This document shows positions 18,213 through 25,881 of a DNA stretch of 64,000 nucleotides, piece by piece. The translations under genes and the position numbers were made by a program. The DNA is from an uncultured Christensenellaceae bacterium. Its GTDB lineage: Bacteria; Bacillota; Clostridia; Christensenellales; Pumilibacteraceae. The DNA lies in the NCBI GenBank assembly GCA_910587595.1, contig CAJULQ010000003.1, positions 199,129 through 263,128 on the forward strand. The letters run 5' to 3'. Each line of letters opens with the position of its first letter. Within the stretch, counting starts at the first letter, position 1. Under the pieces are notes generated by a model, which saw only the letters and a list, made by a program, of their open reading frames with translations, did not search any database and was not told the DNA's origin.

Positions 18213-18244
18213 AAAGGTCGAGGGTTGTCCCTTGACCTTTCTTT
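18213..18244 (+). terminator. Terminator after argS
   Basis: AAAGGTCGAGGG (18213-18224) pairs with CCCTTGACCTTT (18229-18240), with one G-T pair and a 4-nt loop, followed by a T-rich stretch. Confidence 0.85.
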
Positions 18245-18329
18245 ATTACGTTTTTTATCGCGACCGATAACAATAGCTAACAAATTTGCATACTCCTTTG
18301 TTGTGCGCATACCTTCCGATGTTCCGCGA

Positions 18330-18612
18330 TTGCCGTGCTCGAAATGACAGCTCGCAACGGGTGTCACCCCGAACAATACCGTCCCCCCCCCACGGCACTG
18401 TCACCCCGAGCACGCGTGCGTTAAGCAAACAGTGCAGTGCACTGTTTGTAGCTAAGCGCGAGGGGTCTACCCGTACCGAGAGGAAAAAAGATTTCTCCGC
18501 TCGCTGCGCTCGGTCGAAATGACAAGGAAGGGAGGAAGTCGGTCGAAATGACAGAAAGAGGGGAAGTCGGTCGAAATGACAAGGAAGGGAGGAAGTCGGG
18601 TGAACTGACAAA
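18330..18612. repeat. Cluster of CGGTCGAAATGACA-type repeats
   Basis: The 486-nt gap between argS and proS carries no credible gene. It holds TGTCACCCC(GA) segments, a C9 tract (18384-18392), a palindrome at 18426-18448, an AAGATTTCTCCGCTCG segment and then at least three near-tandem copies of CGGTCGAAATGACA separated by purine-rich AGGAAGGGAGGAA spacers, with a degenerate fourth. Unit length is about 27-29 bp. The same cores appear at 6251, 7262, 33198, 36652 and 40232. Confidence 0.7.
18426..18448. repeat. 23-bp near-perfect palindrome inside the repeat cluster
   Basis: CAAACAGTGCA, a central G, then TGCACTGTTTG: 11-bp arms. Flanks GCGTTAAG and CTAAGCGC extend the symmetry imperfectly. The arrangement could extrude a cruciform or fold in RNA. 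No T run follows. Confidence 0.6.
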
Positions 18613-18643
18613 AAAGAGGGGCACGGTTTACGGTGTCCCTCTT
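18610..18643 (-). terminator. Terminator for proS
   Basis: On the minus strand AAGAGGG-ACAC pairs with GTG-CCCCTCTT (plus-strand arms 18614-18620 and 18637-18643), followed by a T run (A run 18610-18614 on the plus strand). Confidence 0.75.
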
Positions 18644-18689
18644 TCTTGCTTTTTTTGCTTGGCTTTTTAGCGTCTAAAAGGCGCGAACG

Positions 18690-20129
18690 TTAATAGGCTT
18701 TGCCCCAATAGATCTTGTGTTTGGCTTTTTTGCCGCAACACACGCACTTGTCGCCTACGGGGGATTGGTCGAAGGGCATATTGCGCGACGAGGCTTGGAA
18801 AGCGTCTTTTATTTTATCTTCGCAAGCACGGTCGCCGCACCACATGGAGAGCGCAAAATTTTGGCTGTTTACGGCGTTGCCCAACTCTTCCATGGTGTGC
18901 ACCGTTTTTACGTGGCTGTCGCGGAACGCGAGCGCGTCGGCATACATGTTGTTGTGGATATCTTGCAAAAGCGTTTGGATACCTTGCACGGGATCGAGGA
19001 GGGGGAGCGTGACCTTTTCGCCCGCACGGTCGCGCCGCGCCACGGTGATCACGCCGTTTTCGATATCGCGCGGGCCGATCTCGATGCGCACGGGCACGCC
19101 TTTCATTTCGTATTCGTTGAACTTCCAGCCGGGACTGTTGTCGCTCTCGTCCGTTTTTACGCGTATGCCCGCTTTTTTGAGCGTTTCTTGCAGTTCGCGC
19201 GCTTTTTCGAGCACGCCCGCTTTGTGCGCGGCAATGGGAATGATCACCGCTTGCACGGGGGCCACGTAGGGCGGCAGTTTGAGGCCGCGTTCGTCGCCGT
19301 GCGCCATGATCACCGCGCCTATGAGCCGTGTAGACACGCCCCAACTCGTTTGGAAAGGGTTTTTATGCGTGCCGTCTTTGTCTAAGTAGCGGATATTGAA
19401 CGCCGACGAGAAGTTTTGGCCGAGGTAGTGCGAGGTGCCCGATTGCAAGCTTTTGCCGTCTAACATCATGGCCTCTATGGAATAGGTGGCCGCGGCGCCC
19501 GCAAACTTTTCTTTTTCGCTTTTTTTGCCCGTAAACATGGGAATGGCCAACACGTTGCGCGAGAATTCCTCATACACGTTCAGCATGCGCAACGTTTCTT
19601 CTTCGGCCTCTTGTTGCGTGGCGTGCAAGGTGTGCCCCTCTTGCCACAAAAATTCGCTGGTGCGCAAAAAAGGTCGGGTGGTTTTTTCCCACCGCACCAC
19701 GTTGGCCCACTGGTTCATGAGCACGGGCAAGTCGCGGTAAGACTGCACCCATTTGGCGTACATCTCGCAAATAATGGTTTCGCTGGTGGGGCGCACCACC
19801 AATTTTTCGGGCAGTTCGTTGTTGCCCACGTGCGTGACGAGCGCCACTTCCGGAGCGAATCCTTCCACGTGCTCGGCCTCTTTGGTCAAGAAGCTGTAGG
19901 GGATGAGCATGGGAAAATAGGCGTTTTCGTGCCCCGTTGCTTTGAAGCGGGCGTCCAGTTCGCGCTGGATATTTTCCCACAGAGCATAGCCGTAGGGGCG
20001 GATCACCATGGTGCCTTTTACGGGGCCGTAATCCACAAGCTGTGTTTTGAGCACCACGTCGGTGTACCATTGGGGAAAGTCTTCGCGGATGTCCGCGATC
20101 TCTTTAACGAATTCGTTTGCCTTTGCCAT
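18690..20129 (-). CDS. proS: Prolyl-tRNA synthetase, archaeal/eukaryotic type (ProS type 3)
   Basis: Class II synthetase for tRNA-Pro. It lacks the INS editing domain of the common bacterial form and ends in the zinc-binding C-terminal domain of the type 3 form (KCVCCGKKAKHKIYWGKAY). Class II motifs are visible: VRPTSETIICE, RWEKTTRPFLRTSEFLWQEG and the motif 3 region GAVIMAHGDERGLKLPP. 479 residues fits the type. Ribosome site GGAGAAA and an excellent promoter lie upstream. Loss of the cis-editing domain would leave Ala-tRNA-Pro clearance to another protein, not seen here. Confidence 0.97.
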   Translation of the reverse strand: MAKANEFVKEIADIREDFPQWYTDVVLKTQLVDYGPVKGTMVIRPYGYALWENIQRELDARFKATGHENAYFPMLIPYSFLTKEAEHVEGFAPEVALVTHVGNNELPEKLVVRPTSETIICEMYAKWVQSYRDLPVLMNQWANVVRWEKTTRPFLRTSEFLWQEGHTLHATQQEAEEETLRMLNVYEEFSRNVLAIPMFTGKKSEKEKFAGAAATYSIEAMMLDGKSLQSGTSHYLGQNFSSAFNIRYLDKDGTHKNPFQTSWGVSTRLIGAVIMAHGDERGLKLPPYVAPVQAVIIPIAAHKAGVLEKARELQETLKKAGIRVKTDESDNSPGWKFNEYEMKGVPVRIEIGPRDIENGVITVARRDRAGEKVTLPLLDPVQGIQTLLQDIHNNMYADALAFRDSHVKTVHTMEELGNAVNSQNFALSMWCGDRACEDKIKDAFQASSRNMPFDQSPVGDKCVCCGKKAKHKIYWGKAY

Positions 20130-20161
20130 TGTGTTTCTCCGTTGGAAAAAAGTACCGTTTT

Positions 20162-20190
20162 AGTATACGGCAATCGGCGGCAAATGTCAA
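20162..20190 (-). promoter_or_regulatory. proS promoter
   Basis: Minus strand TTGACA (20190-20185), 17 nt, TATACT (20167-20162). It lies between bofA and proS, so proS need not depend on bofA transcription. Confidence 0.8.
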
Positions 20191-20202
20191 CGATTTGGCC
20201 GC

Positions 20203-20454
20203 TTACAAAAACAGCACGATCACGGCGAGCAAGGCGGCGCCGGGCACGCCCATAAAGCCCACCACGAGCGCGTTGAGCGGATTGAGCGGGATATGCAGCG
20301 GCGTGCACAGCGAAAGGATAACAAATAAAAAGGCGCCCGCCGCCGTGTTGATCAGCAAGCGAATAAGCCCTTTGGTTTTGAGCGAGAACAGCCACCCGCA
20401 AAACATCACCGCCAACGCGCCGATACAATAGGACAATACCGTTTCGTAACTCAT
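20203..20454 (-). CDS. bofA: BofA-family regulator of pro-sigma-K processing
   Basis: 83-residue integral membrane protein. BofA holds the SpoIVFB protease inactive in the mother-cell-derived outer forespore membrane until the sigma-K checkpoint is released. Three hydrophobic segments are visible (about 7-22, 33-51, 60-83), ending in the signature NPLNALVVGFMGVPGAALL. No ribosome site stands out before the ATG. Together with spoVT it supports a full sporulation programme. spoIVFB itself is not in the window. Confidence 0.85.
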   Translation of the reverse strand: MSYETVLSYCIGALAVMFCGWLFSLKTKGLIRLLINTAAGAFLFVILSLCTPLHIPLNPLNALVVGFMGVPGAALLAVIVLFL

Positions 20455-20540
20455 GATACTCTATGTGTATGAACGGCTTGTCCCGTTTATGCGGGCGAGG
20501 CGGCCGTGTTTTTGCGCGGCGGACAACCGCGCCGTATTCC

Positions 20541-20570
20541 TTGACGAACGGGCGGCGCGCGTGCTACAAT
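20541..20570 (+). promoter_or_regulatory. metK promoter
   Basis: TTGACG (20541-20546), 18 nt, TACAAT (20565-20570). The leader is about 24 nt with TAGGAGAGAG, leaving no space for a SAM riboswitch. Confidence 0.75.
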
Positions 20571-20600
20571 AGAGCGGATAGATAGGAGAGAGAAAGCATC

Positions 20601-21794
20601 ATGAAAAAGAAATACAAGCTGTTCACAAGCGAAAGCGTTACCGAGGGGCACCCCGACAAAGTGTGCGATCTGATCGCCGACACGATCTTGGATAAGGCGC
20701 TCGAACAAGACCCTTATAGCCGCATTGCGTGCGAGGTGTGTTGCACCACGGGTTTGGTTATGGTGCTCGGCGAGTTTACCACCGAGGGGTATATAGACAT
20801 ACCCGCGGTGGTGCGGCAGACCGTGGCGGACATCGGCTATACGAGCGCCGACTACGGGTTCGACAGCAAGACGTGCGCGGTGGTCACCAGCATAAAAGAA
20901 CAGAGCGAAGATATTTCGGCGGGCGTTACCGAGGCGCTCGAAAAAAGACGGGACAGTTCCGACCCCGCCGACGCGGTGGGTGCGGGCGATCAAGGCATGA
21001 TGTTCGGCTACGCCACCAACGAAACGGAGGAGCTGATGCCCTTGCCGCTATTGTTGGCGCACAAGCTGACCAAGGCGCTATCCGACGCGCGGCGGTCGGG
21101 GCTTTTGCCCTATCTTCGCCCCGACGGCAAGGCGCAAGTTACGGTGGCGTATGACGGCAACAAGCCGATGTATGTGGACACGGTGGTGCTTTCCACCCAA
21201 CACGCGCCCGACGTGACGCACGAGCAGTTGGAAGACGATATCATCGAAAAAATCGTGAAACCCACGGTGGGCGGCAAATACCTTTCGGAAAACACCAAAT
21301 ATTATATCAACCCCACGGGGCGGTTCGTGATCGGCGGGCCGGCGGGCGACAGCGGCGTGACCGGTCGCAAGATCATTGTGGATACTTACGGCGGCGTTTG
21401 CCCGCACGGCGGCGGCGCGTTCTCGGGCAAAGACCCCACCAAGGTGGATAGGAGCGCGTGCTATTACGCGCGCTACGTGTGCAAAAACATGGTGGCGGCG
21501 GGCGCGGCCGACAAGATGGAACTACAAGTGGCGTATGCCATCGGCAAGGCGCGCCCCGTAAGCCTTTCGGTGAACACGTTCGGCACGTCTAAATATGCGG
21601 ACGCCGACCTTTTGGCGGTGATCGAACAAACGTTTGACTTCCGTCCGCTCAGCATTATCGAAAATCTCGATCTGCGCAAGCCCATTTACCGTTTCACCAC
21701 GGTGGGCGGGCATTTCGGCAAAGAAGGCATGACGTGGGAAAAGACCGATAAGGCCAACGTGATCCGCGCGCAGTTGCAAGCGCTCGGCAAATAG
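20601..21794 (+). CDS. metK: S-adenosylmethionine synthase
   Basis: Makes SAM from methionine and ATP. Motifs: GHPDKVCDLIAD near the N-terminus, GAGDQGMMFGYA, and the phosphate-binding GGGAFSGKDPTKVDRS. 397 residues is normal. The next gene starts on the base after the metK stop codon, so the two are transcriptionally and probably translationally coupled. As the supplier of methyl groups it also feeds the two cytosine methyltransferases of the island, though it is not linked to them. Confidence 0.98.
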   Translation: MKKKYKLFTSESVTEGHPDKVCDLIADTILDKALEQDPYSRIACEVCCTTGLVMVLGEFTTEGYIDIPAVVRQTVADIGYTSADYGFDSKTCAVVTSIKEQSEDISAGVTEALEKRRDSSDPADAVGAGDQGMMFGYATNETEELMPLPLLLAHKLTKALSDARRSGLLPYLRPDGKAQVTVAYDGNKPMYVDTVVLSTQHAPDVTHEQLEDDIIEKIVKPTVGGKYLSENTKYYINPTGRFVIGGPAGDSGVTGRKIIVDTYGGVCPHGGGAFSGKDPTKVDRSACYYARYVCKNMVAAGAADKMELQVAYAIGKARPVSLSVNTFGTSKYADADLLAVIEQTFDFRPLSIIENLDLRKPIYRFTTVGGHFGKEGMTWEKTDKANVIRAQLQALGK

Positions 21795-24032
21795 ATGATC
21801 GTAAGCGGCGAGATCGACGAAGTACGTTTTCGCAACGAGGAAAACGGATACACGATTTTGGTGCTCGATTGCGAGGGCGAACCGCTCACGTGCGTGGGCA
21901 CCTTTCCGCCCGTGTCGGAAGGGGAATACGTGCAGTTGGGCGGCGATTTTACCGTGCACCCCAAATTCGGCAAGCAATTCAAGGTGCGCGAAGTGCACGC
22001 CTCGCAACCCGATACGCTTGACGGGATCGTGCGCTATCTCGGCAGCGGTCTTATTCGCGGTATAGGCCCCAAAACGGCGCTTGCCATTGTGGACAAGTTC
22101 GGCAAAAACACGTTTGACGTGATCACTAAGTCGCCCGCGCGGTTGGCGCAAGTGAAAGGCATTTCCAAGCAAAAGGCGGCCGAGATCGCGCAAAGCTATT
22201 TGCAGATAGAAAACATGCGGCATGCCATGGTGTTCTTGCAAGGGCACGGCATTGCTTTGGGCACCTCGCTCAAAATTTACAAACAGTATGGCGACGACAC
22301 GGTGTCGGCGCTGTCTGCCAATCCGTATCGGTTGGTGGAAGAAGTGGACGGCATAGGGTTTATCACCGCCGACAAAATAGCCGCGCGGCTGGGCGTGGAA
22401 GAAAACAGCGAATACCGCTTGCGGGCGGGGCTTTTGTATGCGCTCAAAGACGCGGGCGAGCGGGCGGGCAACACCTATTTGCCGCAAGAAGAACTGTTGG
22501 CGGCGGCGGCGCAACTGTTGCATGCCGACCCCGACCGTTTGGAAAAAACGCTGGAAGAGCTGATGCTGTCGCACGCCGTGAAAGCGGTGCCGCTTACGGA
22601 CGGCGGCCGCGGCGCGATGTTGCGCGCGGCATACCGCGCCGAGAAGGGCGCGGCGCAAAAGCTTACCGATCTTATTGCCGCCGCCGACCGCACAAAGCGC
22701 GATTGCGGCGAGATCGTGCGCGAGTTCGAGCGGAGCGAAAACATAACGTTGCACGCCGCGCAACGCGAGGCGGTGGAGCTATCCACGGGCGGGGGCGTTA
22801 CGGTGATCACCGGCGGCCCCGGCACGGGCAAGACCACCATAGTTAAGTGCATATTGGCGGTGTTCGACGCGCGCGGTATCAAAACGGCGCTCATGGCGCC
22901 CACCGGCAGAGCCGCCAAGCGCATGAGCGAGAGTTGCAACCGCGAGGCAAGCACCATTCATCGCGCGCTTACCATAGGGCGCGAGGGAGAGGGCGACGGG
23001 CAACCTATTTCGGCGGGCGCGGTGATCGTGGACGAATTCTCCATGGTGGATATCTACTTGTTCCACACCTTGCTAAAGCGGTTGCCGCAAGGGGTGCAAC
23101 TCGTTTTGGTGGGCGACGCCGACCAGTTGCCGAGCGTGGGCGCGGGCAACGTTCTCAAAGACGTGATCGCGTCTAAAGCCGTGCCCGTGGTGCGATTGGA
23201 GCGCATTTATCGCCAGAGCGGCGAAAGCCTTATAGTGGAAAACGCGCACCGCGTGAACGGGGGCGAAATGCCCGTGCTCAACGGGCGCGACAACGACTTT
23301 TTCTTTGTGCACGCCAAGTCGGCCGAAGAGATCGCTCAACTGACGGTGGGGTTGGCGGCCGAGCGCATTCCCAAATTTTTGGGGGTGGATCCTTACCGCG
23401 TGCAAGTGCTGTGTCCGTTAAAGAGCGGCAACGCGGGCGCGGTGCATATCAACAAGCTGTTGCAACAGCGGCTGTGCGGCGGCGGGGCGTTTATAGACAC
23501 CGAGGAATACCGCTACCAAACGGGCGACAAGGTGATGCATATTGCCAACAACTATAATTTGGCTTGGCGCAAAGCCGCGGGCGGCATTGCGGAAACGGGC
23601 GAGGGCGTTTTTAACGGCGACCTCGGCGTGATAGAAGAGGTGCGCCCGCAAAGCGGCGAGATAGACGTGCGGTTCGAGGACGGGCGCACGGTGACTTACA
23701 CGCCCGACGTGCGCGCGCAACTCGTGCCCGCCTATGCCATCACGGTGCACAAGAGCCAAGGCAGCGAGTTCGATGCGGTGATACTGCCCGTGTACGGCGG
23801 CAATCCCATGCTCATGACGCGCAACCTTTTGTATACCGCCATCACGCGCGCCAAAAAGGCGGCGGTGATCGTGGGCGAGCAGTATACGGTGAAACGCATG
23901 GTAGACAACGATTTTATCGCCTTGCGTTACAGCATGCTGGGCGCGTTCATACAAGAGGCGCAAGCGCGCGATAGGTTGCTGTTCGGCGAGAAAAACGAGG
24001 CGCAGCATAAAACGGCGCCCGCAACCGATTGA
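21795..24032 (+). CDS. recD2: RecD2-type DNA helicase (YrrC)
   Basis: Superfamily 1B 5'-3' helicase, 745 residues, of the RecD2 group that acts without RecBC in recombination and fork repair. An N-terminal OB-like domain and helix-hairpin-helix repeats (about 85-190) precede the motor. Walker A is GGPGTGKTT (about 338-346), Walker B DEFSMVD, and motif III GDADQLPSVG. The C-terminal UvrD-like domain has AYAITVHKSQGSEFDAVI and LYTAITRAK. The ATG immediately follows the metK stop (TAGATG). Identification is secure. Confidence 0.95.
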   Translation: MIVSGEIDEVRFRNEENGYTILVLDCEGEPLTCVGTFPPVSEGEYVQLGGDFTVHPKFGKQFKVREVHASQPDTLDGIVRYLGSGLIRGIGPKTALAIVDKFGKNTFDVITKSPARLAQVKGISKQKAAEIAQSYLQIENMRHAMVFLQGHGIALGTSLKIYKQYGDDTVSALSANPYRLVEEVDGIGFITADKIAARLGVEENSEYRLRAGLLYALKDAGERAGNTYLPQEELLAAAAQLLHADPDRLEKTLEELMLSHAVKAVPLTDGGRGAMLRAAYRAEKGAAQKLTDLIAAADRTKRDCGEIVREFERSENITLHAAQREAVELSTGGGVTVITGGPGTGKTTIVKCILAVFDARGIKTALMAPTGRAAKRMSESCNREASTIHRALTIGREGEGDGQPISAGAVIVDEFSMVDIYLFHTLLKRLPQGVQLVLVGDADQLPSVGAGNVLKDVIASKAVPVVRLERIYRQSGESLIVENAHRVNGGEMPVLNGRDNDFFFVHAKSAEEIAQLTVGLAAERIPKFLGVDPYRVQVLCPLKSGNAGAVHINKLLQQRLCGGGAFIDTEEYRYQTGDKVMHIANNYNLAWRKAAGGIAETGEGVFNGDLGVIEEVRPQSGEIDVRFEDGRTVTYTPDVRAQLVPAYAITVHKSQGSEFDAVILPVYGGNPMLMTRNLLYTAITRAKKAAVIVGEQYTVKRMVDNDFIALRYSMLGAFIQEAQARDRLLFGEKNEAQHKTAPATD

Positions 24033-24057
24033 CGAAACGCAAAAAAAAGGGTACAAT
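24029..24057 (+). promoter_or_regulatory. Promoter of the 24103-33200 gene run
   Basis: TTGACG (24029-24034, overlapping the recD2 stop), 17 nt, TACAAT (24052-24057). The early transcript would contain the palindrome AGAGCGCTCT and a T run (24063-24077), possibly affecting escape. Confidence 0.7.
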
Positions 24058-24102
24058 AGATAAGAGCGCTCTTTTTTCAATCCGAGAGCGCGTCGGAGCG
24101 GT

Positions 24103-25473
24103 ATGAACGGACAGAAAAACGCGTCGCCCTTGTGGGGCGGGATTTTATACGGATTCGGCGGACTTTCCGCGGTGACGGAAGTCGTTTTTTTGTTGCTGTT
24201 TTTGCAATCGTATGCGGCCGTGCACGGCGCGGTGTTGGCAACGGGCGCCGCTTTAGGGTTGGCGTTGCCCGTTTTGATCATGCCGCTTTTTTACGCGCTC
24301 GTGAACGGCAACACCGCCATAGGCACGGGACGGTATCATCTGCCTTTGGTGATCTCCGGTTTGGCGGGCGCGTTGGCGTTTGTTTTGCTGGCGGGCGTGG
24401 GCAAAGGCAATGCGGGCGCGCAAACGGCGGCGCTTTTGGGGTTGGCCTTTTTGTTTTCGTCGGCGCGGCAAATATTTTGGTATACGTACTTTTCCATAGG
24501 GCAGCGGTTCGACCGCACCGACGCCGTGCAAAAATACCGCGGCGTGTTTTCGCTGTGCGCCGTGTTTGCGGCGTCGGTGCTTTCGGTGCTGTTGGCGGAC
24601 GGCTCGCGCGACGGCGTGCGCGCGGTGACGGCGGTGGCCGGCATTATCGCTGCGCTGGGCGTTTTGACGGTGTATTTCGGCACGGTGCACGCCATGCCCT
24701 CTTTTATTCGGTTGGAGCCGTATCACAAGCGCAGTTTGAAAGAAACGTATCGGCGGTTCGTTTCGCCGCTTAAAAACCGCGCCGTGCGGTTGTTTGCCGT
24801 TGCCGCGCTTTTTACGAGCGCGGGCGCGTCGTTTGCGGCGGCGGCTTTGCCCGCGGGCGTGTTCGGCGGGCTATTGGGCATTACGCGCGGCTTTAAACCC
24901 GCCGTGCTCGTGGCGGCCATTGCGATGACGGCGGCGGGCGTGTACGGTGTGACGGGTACGGGCGGCCGCAAAACGGGCGACGTTACGCTTATCGCGCTTA
25001 CGGCCGTGTTGGCGGCGGCGGCCGCGGCGGCGGCCGTGGCGGTGTGCTTGCCCGTGCCCCAAGTGGTGTCGGCGGCCGCGCTGTTCGTGTTGGCGGCGTT
25101 GGCGGGCATAACGCTCGGCACCAATCTTTCTTGCGAGTTGCGCGGCAAACCGTATGCGGCGCGGCTGTGCGGTTGCACGTTGGGGCGGTATGCATGTTTG
25201 CACCGCTGTGTGGTTACCGTGGGCATGGCCGCGGGCGTGGCGCTTGCCGCCGCCGTGCGCGCGGTGATAACGCACCTTGGTTTGAAAACGGGTTGCGTGG
25301 CGGCGTTCGCCGTGTTCGCGCTGTTGCTGTTGGCGGCGGCGCTCGTGCGGCGCGCGGGGCAAGCCGATAAATTTTGGCGCAAGCAAGACGAGGAGCAAGC
25401 GGCGCGCGCCGCGTTGACCGAGTCGGTCGCTTTGGAATCGGTGCCGGCGGAGGAAGAACAATGTTCACCGTAA
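24103..25473 (+). CDS. Polytopic membrane protein, MFS-like
   Basis: 456 residues with about 12 hydrophobic helices in two halves separated by a basic central loop (YHKRSLKETYRRFVSPLKN, about 205-224), the arrangement of major facilitator transporters. No substrate motif is recognisable. The protein is very Ala/Val-rich, and a stretch at about 305-320 is almost pure Ala/Val from repeated GCG/GCC codons. The C-terminal tail is cytoplasmic and acidic. The gene overlaps the next by 13 nt. Exporter or permease is inference from topology only. Confidence 0.65.
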   Translation: MNGQKNASPLWGGILYGFGGLSAVTEVVFLLLFLQSYAAVHGAVLATGAALGLALPVLIMPLFYALVNGNTAIGTGRYHLPLVISGLAGALAFVLLAGVGKGNAGAQTAALLGLAFLFSSARQIFWYTYFSIGQRFDRTDAVQKYRGVFSLCAVFAASVLSVLLADGSRDGVRAVTAVAGIIAALGVLTVYFGTVHAMPSFIRLEPYHKRSLKETYRRFVSPLKNRAVRLFAVAALFTSAGASFAAAALPAGVFGGLLGITRGFKPAVLVAAIAMTAAGVYGVTGTGGRKTGDVTLIALTAVLAAAAAAAAVAVCLPVPQVVSAAALFVLAALAGITLGTNLSCELRGKPYAARLCGCTLGRYACLHRCVVTVGMAAGVALAAAVRAVITHLGLKTGCVAAFAVFALLLLAAALVRRAGQADKFWRKQDEEQAARAALTESVALESVPAEEEQCSP

Positions 25474-25841
25474 AAGAGTGCAAGGCGGGCGAAAACGCTT
25501 GCGATCTGTGTGAAGAAAACGCGGGCGGCGCGTGTGCTCTTTGCGAGCGTTTGGGCGGCGCCGTGCAAGAGGGCGACCGCGTGTTCGTGTTGCGGGAAAA
25601 CGTCCCGTTGGCGGCGGGCGTGCTTGGATTACGCGACGGCAAGGTGCTGTTAAAGGGCGTATACGGCGATATAACGCCCGATTACCGCGACGTGCTCATT
25701 CGTTCACTCTTGCATGTGTGCCGTTGTATGGCGCCCATTACGGTGCGCGTGGAGAGCACCGACGTCTATTACAAGCGGTTCGGTTTTACCCAAACGGACG
25801 GCGGCATGGAAGTGCGAAACACGGATATAACGTTTCATTAA
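25461..25841 (+). CDS. Small GNAT-like protein with N-terminal cysteine cluster
   Basis: 126 residues. Four cysteines in CDLCEENAGGACALC at residues 14-28 suggest a metal site. The rest looks like a reduced GNAT acyltransferase core: VFVLRENVPLAAGVLG (strands), ITPDYRDVLIRSLL in the acetyl-CoA-loop position and YYKRFGFTQ, the usual GNAT end motif. The acetyl-CoA pyrophosphate loop is degenerate (no R/Q-x-x-G-x-G/A). Start ATG at 25461 lies inside the previous gene with GGAGGAAGA just before it. Function unknown; the family call is tentative. Confidence 0.55.
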   Translation: MFTVKECKAGENACDLCEENAGGACALCERLGGAVQEGDRVFVLRENVPLAAGVLGLRDGKVLLKGVYGDITPDYRDVLIRSLLHVCRCMAPITVRVESTDVYYKRFGFTQTDGGMEVRNTDITFH

Positions 25842-25881
25842 AAGAAGAAAACAAACGGTTTAAGGAGGCTTGGACGCACGG

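Noticed and set aside
18384..18392. C9 tract as a phase-variation switch
   Set aside because: It lies in repeat DNA with no promoter or reading frame that a length change would affect.
20571..20600. SAM riboswitch ahead of metK
   Set aside because: The predicted leader is about 24 nt, far too short.
25000..25050. GCG/GCC-rich stretch as a trinucleotide repeat of interest
   Set aside because: It encodes a hydrophobic Ala/Val membrane helix in a GC-rich gene; the codons are mixed and explained by composition.
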